From Pegoplata infirma (taxonomy: Eukaryota > Arthropoda > Insecta > Diptera > Anthomyiidae): a stretch of 64,000 nt of DNA. The notes beneath the pieces were generated by a model that was given only the letters and a program-made list of their open reading frames with translations, had not been told where the DNA came from and ran no database searches. A program made the translations under genes and the position numbers. Below are positions 33,819-43,992 of the stretch, piece by piece. How positions within the stretch are numbered: position 1 is the stretch's first letter; each line of letters starts with the position of its first letter. The stretch lies in contig OY992540.1 in assembly GCA_963921195.1 (NCBI GenBank), forward strand, positions 77,551,337 to 77,615,336, in the 5' to 3' direction.

Positions 33819-34490
33819 GTTAAACTTGGTCAATAATTCTTAAGAAAATTTTCAAAAAATAAATAAAAAAAAAAAACCAAAACTAACTGAACAATAAATA
33901 TTTACAACTAAAATGTTAATAATAATTAACATATCAGTCATGTTTTTTTAAAATATAGTATACTTTATACACTTTTTTTCTTATTTTCCCTGCAGATGAC
34001 ATGTTAATGATAACTGTTAACTAAAATATAAAACTGCCACTTGCATTTGAGTTAAACAATTTTTTTTAAAGACTAAAAATTAAATTAAGTTTGTAGAGAT
34101 TTAAGATTTCTGGGAAATTGTAGACATTTAATTTTCTTTCTCTTTTTTTTTCGTTTATGGAACCATCTTAAGCACTCGTAGTTTGAATTTATTTATTATT
34201 TTTTGGTAGTCCCATAATTAACACTTAATTTAGTTTAAAAGAATTTAACAGATGTTTTAATTTAATATAAATCCGTTTAGTATTTGTTTATAAACAAATT
34301 CATGGAATTGTGTTTTTTTTGTGTGGTTTAAATTTGACCATTATTTATTTTTGTTGCTTAAAATTATCAAATGTTTACACATTTATTTTTGGTAGATTTT
34401 GGTTTTTAAATTTTTTTTTGGAATCTAATTTAAAAAGGGGTATTCGTTGAAATATGGACATTAAATCAAAATAATAAAAAAAATTATATA
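33819..34490. other. Probably single-copy AT-rich DNA
   Basis: No repeat ends are evident. TTTTTTTCTTATTTTCCCTGCAG at 33973-33995 (only partly listed here: CTTATTTTCCCTGCAG) resembles a 3' splice site, but what follows quickly meets stops and shows no exon. Confidence 0.35.
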
Positions 34491-34741
34491 ATACTAGCTG
34501 AACCCTAACGCCATCTACTGGGTCTAAATTTTATCAGCAAACTTATTTTTGTTTAATAAATATATTTTGAGAATTTCGGCACAAATCGTACCATAAATAA
34601 AATAACAATTAAATACCACGACAACAGCGCCACCTAGTAGGATTAAATTTAAGAGAAACGTCACCCTAGACTTAATTGATTTATTGTTCCAGTTTTAGTA
34701 ACACGTATCCGGAACAAACGTTTTTATCACGGCCTTTTAAG

Positions 34742-34792
34742 GTGTAGCGGGGCCCTTGGACACACAAGAATTTGGGCCCCGCTGGAATATAA
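34742..34792. other. GC-rich short inverted repeat
   Basis: AGCGGGGCCC and GGGCCCCGCT are perfect complements separated by about 20 bases. It is conspicuous because the surroundings are nearly all A and T. It may be a terminus or centre of an unassigned element. A pair of related blocks, GCCATCTACTGGGTCTAAAT and GCCACCTAGTAGGATTAAAT, precedes it at 34511-34530 and 34630-34649. Confidence 0.45.
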
Positions 34793-34824
34793 AATGTAAT
34801 TGGTTTAATTTTTCTGGGGGGAAA

Positions 34825-36280
34825 AATTTCTCGGAATCTGAAAAATGTTCTTTAGGATAAACTTCATTATACGAAAATGTCTCTGAACCTAATACCTTTT
34901 CATAGAAGAATGCCTCAGAATCTGAGATTTTTTATACGACAAATGTCTCAGAATCTGCGAAAAATATCTCAGATTGAGACTTTTTATACGACAAATATCA
35001 CAGAATCTGAGTTTTTTTTTTAGAATCTGAGACTTTTTCTATACGAAAAATGTCGTAGAATCTGAGAATTTTTTTACATCAAAAATATCTCAGAGTCTGA
35101 GACTTTTTCTTTTAGGCCTCGAGCTCGAAGAATTTTTATTTATTTAAAATTGGAAAGGTCGAATAATAACAACTTTAATTAACTTTTAGAAAAAATTCTC
35201 AGAATCTAAGACTCTTTCGGCACGAAAAATGTCTCAGAATCTGCAACTTTTTATGTACGAAAAATGTCTCACACTCAAAGAAAAAGCTTCATTATATTTA
35301 TGAAAACTGTCATAAATATAATGAAAATCTTCATTAAAGTTCGTCCATTGTAACAGTTTCATAACCACAATAAAACAGTTTCATAATTGTTCATAGGGTC
35401 AATATTTATGAAATTTTTCATTAAATTTATGAAAGGTTTCATAAATATAATGAATACAATTTCATAAACTTTTATGAAACTCTTCATAAATACTTTGAAA
35501 TGTTTCATAAATACGATGAAACATTTCATAGATCTAATTTTTTTTTCTTAAATATTTGATCATATTGCAATTTTTTTTATAAATATTTCCATTGGAAAAA
35601 CTAAAATATGGAATTAAAATTCTTAAAAATCTTCTTCAGGAGCTTTAATTGTTTTGCCCAATTTCTTATTAATTTTATAATAAATCATATTACACGTTTG
35701 TGATTTTTTTTTATAAAATCATGAAATTTTATGAAGTGCATTCCATAGACCTTTTTTTATAAAACATCATTATATTTATGAAGGTTTCAAAATTATAATG
35801 AAATTTATGACAAAAATATTTATGAAACCATGTCATAAATATTATGAAGCATTTTTCTCTAAGTGCAGATTCTGAGACTTTATGAAAAATGTTTCAGAAT
35901 CTGACACTTTTTCTATCCGAAAAATTAAATGGAATCTGAGATTTTTTCTATACGAAAAGTGTATTCTGCGACACTTTTTTCATACGAAAAATGTCTAAGA
36001 ATCTGACACTTTTTCCGTACGAAAAATGTCTCAGAATCCGAAACTTTTTCTTAACGAAAAATTACTCAGAGTCTAAGAATTTTTTTTTCGAAAAATTTCT
36101 CAGAATCTGAGCCTTTTTTGATACGAAAAATATCTCAGAATCTAAGACTTTTTCGATATGAAAAATGTCTTAGAATCTGAGACTTTTTCTTTGTGAAAAA
36201 TGTCTCAGAGTTTGAGACTTTTTTTATACGAAAAATGTCACAGAATCTGAAACTTTTTCGATATGAAAAATGTCTCAGAA
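34825..36280. repeat. 35-36-bp minisatellite, array 3 (split by a MITE)
   Basis: Units with CTGAGACTTTTTCTATACGA and AAAAATGTCTCAGAAT run over 34825-35271 and 35866-36280. The intervening 594 bp are a MITE. The orientation is opposite to array 1. ORF 36193-36378 reads through this array. Confidence 0.8.
35272..35865. mobile_element. TTCATAAATA palindromic MITE inside the minisatellite
   Basis: Left end CACTCAAAGAAAAAGCTTCA, right end (reverse complement) CACTTAGAGAAAAATGCTTC. CA precedes and follows (35270-35271, 35866-35867), and the minisatellite reads correctly across the junction if CA is counted once. The body is ATTATATTTATGAAA/TTTCATAAATATAAT words in both orientations. Confidence 0.65.
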
Positions 36281-36868
36281 TTTACTTAAAAAAAAACAGA
36301 AAAAACGATTTTTTCGCCATTTTTATACCCTCCACTTACAAGAAAGGTCTTTCACAGGGCACCCACCGAATGTCCTGAAACTTAAATGTGGGAATGAGGG
36401 GACAAAAGTATGAGTTACCTGTTTTTTAGCTGCCCAATCTCAAATTTTAACAAGTAAGAAAATTATAGTCGGTCAAGACCGACCATATAATACCCTCCAC
36501 CAGAGTTTCCCGGAAAATGGGTCCCAAGTTCAAACATGGAATGATTAGATCTATATTTTGTCAAATCTTTATCAAATTTGAGTGGAATAGGCTTCTTTTT
36601 GTTGACAATAAACCGCTTCAACTGAATATCGGGCGAAATTTTCACATGGGACCTAAGTCCAAAAAAGGTCCGCTGATAATCAGATTTGATAAGGTTATCT
36701 AAGTACGCGTTTAACATACACAAACAAAATTTTAATTAAATATTTTCTATTTTCATGAAATTTTAGAGATTTACGTAAAAATCGGGAAGGTGGTTTGTAT
36801 AGGGGCTACAAGAAGAACTGGTCTGATTTCTTTAAAATTCGGCATGGTTATTTGTGTGGATGAAACAT

Positions 36869-38559
36869 AGGTTAGGTTAGGTTGAGAGGTTGACGTAATG
36901 TCCACCAGACCAGATCCTGATCCATAGTGATACCTCATGAAAAGGGGGGGGGGGGTGTTGAAGGGGGCGGGGAGGGGGGTTGTGGTGTGGTGTTGGGCTT
37001 CTCTACACATTAATTCACGTTCTTCCGTCTTCCTGTCCCATAGCATGACTATTTAAGTCCACACATGCGTCTCATCAAATTTACTCATCTTGATATATTT
37101 TAACATCTTCCACGGGCTGATCCCTCTTAGTTCCTCCACATTCTGAAAGAAATAAGAGCCAAAACAATTAAATCGAGTGCGAGATAGTGCAGGGCACTGA
37201 CAGAGATAATGGAGTGAATCTTCCACTGTCTCTTCGTCCCCGCACCATCTGCACAAGTCATCCTCAATTAATCTTAACATTTTCAAATAACATTTCAAGC
37301 CGGTGTGGCCTGTTATTATACCTACATACTTCCTTAGATCTGCCTTTTCCATATGTAAAAGCGTTTTTTGAACACGCTTTTCGCCGCGAGTCCATAGAGC
37401 CTTTGTTTGGATACAGTCATGTCTGCATTCCCATCTTGAATCCTCTTGGCGTTCAAAGTTCTGCCTGATCTCCATGTAAATAGCATCCAGGCCCAGATGT
37501 ACATCGGTCCTAATTGCGTTGGATGGTAGAATGGCGCCCATACGAGCTAGCTCGTCCGCTTTTTCATTCCCTAGAATATTTGTATGACCTGGAACCCAGC
37601 ACAGTCTTAAAGAGTGTTGTTCGATAAGAGCCTGAAGCTCTTGGCGACAACGGCTGACTACCCTAAATCGTATATTCCTATTTCCTAATGCCTTTAAAGC
37701 CGCTTGACTATCAATGTATATAATGATCTCACTAGAGTAGATCGGTCTCATTGAAATGAGTCTAGCAGCCTCCGACACTGCATACAGTTCCTGAAAAATA
37801 TTACAGCCGTCCTGTATCCGTAAGCTATATTCAATTCCCAGTTTTTCGCAGTAGACTCCCATACCTGTTCCCTGTTGCATTTTTGATCCATCAGTGTAGA
37901 CCTCAATTTGATGTTCCCCGCAAAGCGGATTTTCCCAGTATTCCCTAGATGGTATTTCAATTTGTACGCTCTCATCCCATACAGTATGGGGAGTCATATA
38001 GTCAGTCACACAGTTCTCATATCGATGATTTCGAATAAGTTTTGTGTGGCCATATTCCCGCACCCTTAGCACACGATTCTGTGCCAGCCTTAGCTGTGTC
38101 CTAAGAGCGTATTCCTGGATGTATAGGTCCAAAGATGGTAAATCCAGAATCCTACACAGCGCATGTGTAGATGTCGTCCTGCGTGCACCAGTAATACACA
38201 AGGCAGCTACTCTATTCACCTTGTTCAGATACGCAGCGTGTGTGGCCGTTTTTACAATAGGCCACCACACTAGTGCACCATGTGCCAGCGTTGGTCTTAC
38301 AATTGCCGTGAAAATCCAGTGTATGAGCTTCGGTTTAAGACCCCATGTGTTCCCAATCATTTTCTGGCATCCATACATAGCTGCATACGCCTTTTTTACT
38401 CTCTCCTTTAGATTCTCAAGCCAATTTAATTTCCTGTCAAAGATTATACCTAGGAACTTAGCACTGTCCGAAAGTGTCAGACATGTTTCCCCAATTCGCG
38501 GTAGTCGAAATTCAGCAATTTTTCTCCTTCTTCTGAAGAGGACTGTTTCCGTTTTTAAA
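36869..38559 (-). mobile_element. 5'-truncated non-LTR retrotransposon with target-site duplication
   Basis: GGATGAAACAT occurs at 36858-36868 and again at 38560-38570, an exact 11-bp duplication, and family C copy 2 shows the empty-site context. On the minus strand the element starts within the reverse transcriptase and ends in a 3' UTR of about 180 bp terminating CTCAACCTAACCTAACCT. Truncation at the 5' end, a variable-length duplication and a simple 3' tail are signatures of target-primed reverse transcription. The open reading frame suggests a fairly recent insertion. Confidence 0.85.
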
Positions 38560-38570
38560 GGATGAAACAT
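37053..38570 (-). CDS. Reverse transcriptase end plus RNase H and zinc knuckle (partial ORF2)
   Basis: The 505-codon frame encodes the C-terminal half of a retrotransposon polyprotein. Residues 1-45 hold the end of the polymerase domain (SAKFLGIIFDRKLNW), and 60-215 the thumb-like region (WIFTAIVRPTLAHGALVWW). Residues 220-345 are RNase H with catalytic D227 (VYTDGSK), E261 (FQELYAV), D287 (IYIDSQAAL), H329 (WVPGHTN) and D339 (NEKADELA). A zinc-knuckle-like C440-C443-H454-C457 follows. The polymerase YxDD core and the endonuclease are lost. The first three residues (MFH) are encoded by the target-site duplication, so the start codon is accidental. RNase H in a non-LTR element points to the LOA, I or Outcast groups. 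It cannot act alone. Confidence 0.9.
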   Translation of the reverse strand: MFHPLKTETVLFRRRRKIAEFRLPRIGETCLTLSDSAKFLGIIFDRKLNWLENLKERVKKAYAAMYGCQKMIGNTWGLKPKLIHWIFTAIVRPTLAHGALVWWPIVKTATHAAYLNKVNRVAALCITGARRTTSTHALCRILDLPSLDLYIQEYALRTQLRLAQNRVLRVREYGHTKLIRNHRYENCVTDYMTPHTVWDESVQIEIPSREYWENPLCGEHQIEVYTDGSKMQQGTGMGVYCEKLGIEYSLRIQDGCNIFQELYAVSEAARLISMRPIYSSEIIIYIDSQAALKALGNRNIRFRVVSRCRQELQALIEQHSLRLCWVPGHTNILGNEKADELARMGAILPSNAIRTDVHLGLDAIYMEIRQNFERQEDSRWECRHDCIQTKALWTRGEKRVQKTLLHMEKADLRKYVGIITGHTGLKCYLKMLRLIEDDLCRWCGDEETVEDSLHYLCQCPALSRTRFNCFGSYFFQNVEELRGISPWKMLKYIKMSKFDETHVWT

Positions 38571-38930
38571 GATTACCTGCCAAATTTCGAAAAGATACCT
38601 ATTAAAATGCGGTTATTAGAATCATTTGAGCCAAAACTAAAGAGGACCTTTGTATGGGGGCTAGGTCTAAATATGGACCAATTTCAATAGGCTTCGTACT
38701 TGGGCCAAAAGAGGCTTAAGTTTTAAATTTCAAGTCAATTGATTAAAAATTGCGACCTGTATCGTGTTTACACCGTTTACATGGCCAGACGGACGGACTG
38801 ACGGACAAAAAGTGATTCTAAGTCGACCGGTATACTCAAAAGTGGGTCTAGGACCAATATTTCGGGTAGTTACAAACATCAGCACAAACTCATTATACCC
38901 TGTACCACAGTGTGGTGTAGGGTATAATAA

Positions 38931-39256
38931 GGGTTGCCACCTTATAAAAAATTAATGGCTTTCGGGAAAGTCCGTATAAAAGCCGAACTAGTAGGAATTT
39001 TGCCAAACGAAAAAATACGGGTCAGCTTAATTTTGATAGAGATTATTTTATATGATCTTGGCGGTCGTACGCATAAACATCTCCATATAAACTACCCCAA
39101 CGTTTTCACATTTTTGAAAATAACGACCGATATACCATTGAATAGGCCGTCAAAAAACCTTTCGACCTGTATAAAATATTCATATAGTTTCTTTTGAAGA
39201 GATGTGAAAAATTCTCAAAAAACGAAAAAATCCCGTTCTGAACATGAATATCAACA
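38931..39256. other. Unassigned repeat-like segment
   Basis: It begins AAGGGTTGCCACC, a sequence like hAT termini, but I find no matching right end before the next element. Codon-like ORFs here (38934-39197) have no known domain. Confidence 0.3.
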
Positions 39257-39259
39257 ATA

Positions 39260-40538
39260 GGGGTGGGATAGTGAACTAGTATTCGATTTCGACACGCTAG
39301 AACCGCTAATTTTGTGAGGTTCGTAAAAAAAGTTCATGAGCCAAAAAATAGGGCAGGTCGGATAGGATCTAGTGTCGCTCATCGGGGTCAAAGTTGGGCA
39401 TAAAGGGGAAAAAATCCACAAAAAGCCCTACAACTCTCCTGGTTTTGCCCCAAGAGGGGTCAAATGTGAGACCGATCCCCATTATTTTTTCCCCCAAAAC
39501 ACTTTTCCCAAAACATACCTAAGCCCTATCTCCACTCCCTAGGGGCTCCCATACAAAGGTTCAATTTTTAAAAATATTTGCTCCTACTTCTTTAGCTGTC
39601 CCAGAAGTGACCCTAGAGGAATCAAATGTATGACCGAAAAATACGCCGTAGGTATGTTTGGAAAAAATGTGGGGGGCAAAAACTAATACGGGTAAGTCTG
39701 CATTTCCTATCCCTAAGAAGCACCATGGGAGCGATAAGATCTGATTTTATAAAAAAAATAAAAAAATGCGTGGGGACCCCCATTTAAGGCTTAAAAATAG
39801 AAGGTAGGTTCGTTTGGGGAAAATGTTGGGGCTGAAAAAATTGTGGGGGTCAGTCATACATTTAAAGTCTCTAGGGTCATCCCTGCGTCAGTTAGAGCGG
39901 TGTTAGCAAATTTTATAAAAATGTAATTTTGTGTGGGAGACCCCTTAGGAATTGGAGATAGGGAGTTAGTATGTTCAGATGAAATATTGGGGGCTAAAAA
40001 TAAATGGGGGTCGGTCTTGCTAATGACCCCTCTAGGAAGCACCGTTGGACCGGTAGGAACTGATTTAATAAAACAAATTAAGAAAAAATAAAAAAAAATT
40101 TATGGGACCACCCTAAGTGTTGAAGATAGGGGGTAGGTATGTTCTAGGAAAATATTGGGGGTCGGTCATACATTTGATTCCTCTAGGGTAATTTCTGGGA
40201 CAGCTATAGAGATAGGAGCAAATATTTTTTAACATTCAACCTTTGTATGGGAGCCTCCTTAAGGAGAGGAGATAGGGCTTAGGTATATTTGACAAAAGTG
40301 TTTGGGGGGAAAATAATGGGGCCGGTCTCACATTTGAAAAAAACCAGGGGAGTTGTGGGGCTTTTTGTGAATTTTTTCCCATTTACCCCCAACTTTGACC
40401 CCGATGAGCGACCCGTAGATCCTATCTGACCTCCCCCATTTTTGGCTCATACACTTTTTTAACAAACCTCACAAAATGAGGGGTTCTAGCGTTTCCAAAT
40501 ACTGCTGCTTAAAATCTCACACAACACTATCCCACCCT
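39260..40538. mobile_element. Foldback family F
   Basis: The ends GGGGTGGGATAGTG and (reverse complement) AGGGTGGGATAGTG are flanked by TA (39258-39259 and 40539-40540). Long arms mirror each other: CCACAAAAAGCCCTACAACT (39417-39436) against GGGGAGTTGTGGGGCTTTTT (40348-40367). Modules such as GAGACCGATCCCCATTATTT and CCCTATCTCCACTCCCTA (39526-39543) also occur in family E, so the two families share internal building blocks. Confidence 0.75.
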
Positions 40539-40587
40539 TAATCGACAAATTTTCAATCTTCGAAAACGATCAATTAATATCTTTTTT

Positions 40588-41146
40588 ATACCCTCCAACC
40601 ACAGTATGGGGGTATACTCACTTTGTCATTCCGTGTGTAACGCATCGAAATATCGGTCTAGGACCCCATAAAGTATATATATTATTGATCAGTGATCCAT
40701 TCTAAGACATTCTAGCGATGTCCGTCTGTCCGTCCGTCCGTCCGTCCGTCCGTCCGTCCGTCCGTCTGTGGAAGACACGATACAGTCCAAAGTAAAAGAG
40801 CTAGACTCCTGAAATTTGGCACGAATATGTCTTATAGTATTGGGCTGGTTAAGTTCGAACATGGGCAAAATCGGTTCAGGGGGAAAAAAGTTCCCCTCTT
40901 AAGAACTAAAAAAACCTCTAAAAAAAGCCATTTTTTTATAGGTTTTTTGTACTTTTGCTTAGCAAACGAAACATTGTTATGTCAAAAGAAGTTGCAGTTG
41001 GATCCAGGAATGTTGTCTCCAACCGACTTTACCCCCCCCCCCCCCAAAAAAAAAAAAAAAGACCCCCTGTTTTTTTTTTTTTTTTTTAAGTGTTGGAGGG
41101 TATAAAAGATTCGGCACAGCCGAATTTAACACTCTCACTTGTTTTT
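40588..41146 (+). mobile_element. mini-me repeat, complete, with long GTCC microsatellite
   Basis: TATACCCTCCAACCACAGTA, (TA)n-GATCAGTGATCCATTCTAAG and a GTCC tract of about ten units (40722-40768) are present. The body has GACACGATACAGTCCAAAGT, a run of C then A near 41031-41060, and the end TGTTGGAGGGTATAAAAGAT, GGCACAGCCGAATTTAACAC. The retrotransposon pseudogene follows immediately. Confidence 0.8.
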
Positions 41147-42833
41147 TTTTACTTTGAGCCAACACTCAGGGGATGCCCCCTACTAATGCAATGCATTGTG
41201 TTGGTAGTAGTGTGGGTAGTTGGGAGTAGTGTTTGTGGACATTTAATTTGAATTTTTCTAAATTATAGCCGACTGGAAAGACTTCTGCCGGAAGTTTATT
41301 CCACATACGGCTAGTTCGACCGAGAAACGAATTTTCTCTGTAATGCGTTGTGCGAGACATTGGACAGTCGACAACGAACGGATGTGATCTGCTAGAGAGG
41401 CGAGTACTACGGGCATGCACCCGCGTCTCAGGAATGAGTTCGCCCATCTCAGCTGAACACATACCGTGGTAATATCGATAGAACAGTCTCGCACAACCCA
41501 CATTCCGACGATGCTCCAATGAATCAATATAGCTGGATACCCTACTGTCATTGATGAGCTTCAACGCACTCCTTTGCACCCGGTCCAGAAGCTTCAAGAT
41601 AGACCTTGAAGCACCTGCCCAGATATGGGAGTTGTATTCCATTTTCGGTCGGATATAGGCGGTATAAATAGTGAGGAGATCAGATGGAGTGAAATAATTA
41701 TTGCACCGTTTTAAGAAACCAAGACACTTGAATGCTTCTTTCGACACTTGAAAAACATGTTGGTTCCAGCGAACATCACATTGGATCCTCATGCCTAGAA
41801 CATCAAGAGTGTCTGATTCCTCAATAGCTATACCACCCATGGATACAGATGACGCTGATTCCACAATCCTTCTGTGGGTCAACATACAACATTGGGTCTT
41901 ACGAGCATTAAAATCGACCCGATTCGCAAGACCCCACTCGGAGATTGTCGTAAGGTCATGATTGAGTGTGTCATTCATTTTCTGCCTCATAGCTTCAACC
42001 TCAGTAAGATTTGGTCTATGATTAAAGGAAAATGAATGACAAATGTTGCTGTCATCTGCGAAAGAATAGATAGGATTGGAAGTTAGACCCAGGAGGTCGT
42101 TAAGAAAAATAAGAAAAAGTGTAGGAGAAAGAACAGAGCCTTGCGGTACCCCTGAATTTAAACGAAACTCATCTGATGAGAACCCATTTATAACAACTCG
42201 TATAGATCGGTCTCTGAGAAAGCTCGATATAAATCGAGAGAAATCTCTACCGACACCAAACGCAATAAGTTTTGAAACGAGTGCACCGTGCCACACACGA
42301 TCAAACGCTTTAGAAATATCTAGAGCAACTACTTTGCTTTCACCGAATTGGTGAATAGAATGAATCCAACGTTCCGAAAGAAACGCTAACAGGTCTCCCG
42401 TAGAGAGCCATACTGTCGATCACACAAAAGTGAATTAGACTCCAGATAATTTACCAAGTGGTGATTGATCATGCTCTCCATGACTTTCGAGAGCGTAGAA
42501 TATATTGCTATTGGGCGGTAGTTTTCAGGGTTTGTAGCCTCACCCTTTTTCGGGATTGGCTGGACGTTGGCCACCTTCCAGCAAGAGGGAAAAACTCCTA
42601 ACCGGTACGAGTAGCTAAATAATGCTGCCAAAGGACGAGATAACGACAATGCACACTTCTTCAGGACTATAGCCGTAACCCCATCCGGTCCTGGGGACTT
42701 ATTTATGTTGAGATCTTCAAGGACCCTGACAGCACGCGCTCGAAAAAACATCTTGGACATAGTAACAGATACCCTTTCGAGTTCGGGCGGTGGTTGATTG
42801 CTTTCCGGCAAGTGTGAATTCCTTGCAAACATG
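41147..42833 (-). pseudogene. Non-LTR retrotransposon reverse transcriptase, 5'-truncated and frameshifted
   Basis: Upstream frame (42386-42832) contains NKSPGPDGVTAIVLKKC and PENYRPIAIYSTLSKVMESM, the first conserved blocks of a reverse transcriptase. It ends in DRQYGSLRETC and a stop. The homologous reading continues in another frame: STGDLLAFLSERW and VVALDISKAFDRVWHGALV (about 42297-42397), then ORF 41166-42296 with NSGVPQGSVLSPTLF, the catalytic YSFADDSN (near 42043-42068) and a C-terminal tail with RTSRMWNKLPAEVF. A small deletion in the YGF..ST block caused the frameshift. There is no RNase H. It probably belongs to the Jockey/CR1/Rex assemblage. The 3' UTR is only about 14 bases before an A10 run, next to the mini-me terminus. 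No target duplication is clear. Confidence 0.85.
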
Positions 42834-42844
42834 TCAAGAAAAAC

Positions 42845-43215
42845 TTTTAAAATCGGTCGAACGGCTTTCGAGACATCGCTATTTGAAATGGCTAAAAATT
42901 GCGGTTTTTTCCTACGTTCTACAAATTTTTAAAATTTCAAAATTTCTTTTCGTTGACCCTTTCACAGAGCTTACGACAATCTTTCAATTAAACTTAATTT
43001 AAGCCAAATCCGAATTGCGCCAGGGGTTAAAGTTATCGTATTTGGATAAAATTAATTTTAAATGAAAGTTTGTCTTAAGTTATATTAAAGGAAGGAATTT
43101 TTTTTTTTTTTTTAGTTTTTTGACAGTTCAAAAAACTGCAATTATTTGCAACATTCAAATAGCGATATCTCGAAAACCGTTGGACCGATTTTAAATTTTT
43201 GTTTTAATAATATTT
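42845..43215. mobile_element. Foldback element with GCGATATCTCGAAAACC arms
   Basis: AAAATCGGTCGAACGGCTTT (42848-42867) with GACATCGCTATTTGAA is mirrored by TTCAAATAGCGATATCTCGA (43154-43173) with CCGTTGGACCGATTTT. Arms are about 70 bp and the loop about 230 bp. The retrotransposon pseudogene abuts the left arm. A mini-me tail, GGCAAGGCCGAATTAAACTT (43242-43261), follows. Confidence 0.55.
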
Positions 43216-43268
43216 TTAACATTTTGGTGAGTATTATTATATTAGGCAAGGCCGAATTAAACTTTTTA

Positions 43269-43980
43269 CTTCATTAATTTCAAATTGAATTTTGTCAAAT
43301 TTCAATTGATTGTTTTCCGAAGTTCTATACTTTTTCGAATTTCCCTGGCAATTCGTTCCAGAAGGAGTATGTTTTCAAAATTATATTCAACATTTTCCAA
43401 ACAAAGTTAATTTTCTACTATTTACACAAATTTTTAACACTATTTTAAGCTCTTAAACTTTTGTAATTCATTATCTAATGACGTATTTTGTTTATTTTTT
43501 TTGTCTTTCCAGGTGAGTTTTTTTCTATAACATGGAAATTATAATTGAACCCTATCAAAGTTACATAAGACATCACACCATATATTTACTTGTACCTGTA
43601 CTCTACATTTTTATGTCTATTGTCGACACAATTTATATCTAAAGAGCAAAAAAGAAAAAATCTAATATCAACTGTTTGGTTACGAAAAATTTTCTGATTT
43701 ACTGTAAGTACTCACTGTAGCAAAAAAAAAACAACAACATCACAAACCTATTAAATATATTGTTTTCTCACATAAATAACAAAATATAAACACAGATTTC
43801 AGCACTATTTTTGAATTAGTGCTGTATTATAGCGGTTACTCTGTAAAACTTAAATGGGTACTCGATGGTATTTAAACACAGTGTGTAAAGAAAATTTCCT
43901 TTACTTGATAATTACCGGTTTAGCCAAACCCCTGATAATTTTTAGAAGTCGCGGCCGCCGAAAATTGTTCCGTTAAATCG
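43269..43980. other. Probably single-copy DNA surrounding a splice-like motif
   Basis: No repeat family of the window is recognised between about 43350 and 43900. It contains the CAG|GTGAGT motif listed next. Confidence 0.4.
43474..43518 (+). promoter_or_regulatory. Candidate recursive (ratchet) splice site
   Basis: A branch-point-like CTAAT (43476-43480) is followed by a pyrimidine-rich stretch (TTTATTTTTTTTGTCTTTCC, 43491-43510). Then come CAG at 43510-43512 and, directly abutting, GTGAGT at 43513-43518. A 3' splice site fused to a 5' splice site is the form of zero-length recursive splice sites known from very long Drosophila introns. The assignment is from motif only. Confidence 0.45.
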
Positions 43981-43992
43981 TCTTAAAATAAG

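Larger units (their letters stand above)
36450..38930 (+). mobile_element. TATAGTCGGTC repeat (family C), copy 1, split by a retrotransposon
   Basis: It begins ACAAGTAAGAAAATTATAGT then CGGTCAAGACCGACCATAT, passes GGAAAATGGGTCCCAAG and ATGGCCAGACGGACGGACTG, and ends CTGTACCACAGTGTGGTGTA. It resembles 45353-46238. GTCAAGACCGAC is a short palindrome-like terminus. Without the retrotransposon it would be about 790 bp. From memory, this sequence is common in calyptrate fly DNA. Its mode of movement is unknown. Confidence 0.65.

Noticed and set aside
33973..34030. CTTATTTTCCCTGCAG as a second exon acceptor
   Set aside because: The following bases give early stops and no donor at a sensible distance, and there is no abutting GT as in the 43.5-kb site.
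37187..38565. Plus-strand ORFs of 93 and 173 codons
   Set aside because: They are antisense shadows of the RT-RNase H frame on the minus strand.
38926..39260. hAT element starting AAGGGTTGCCACC
   Set aside because: No complementary right end or 8-bp duplication was found.
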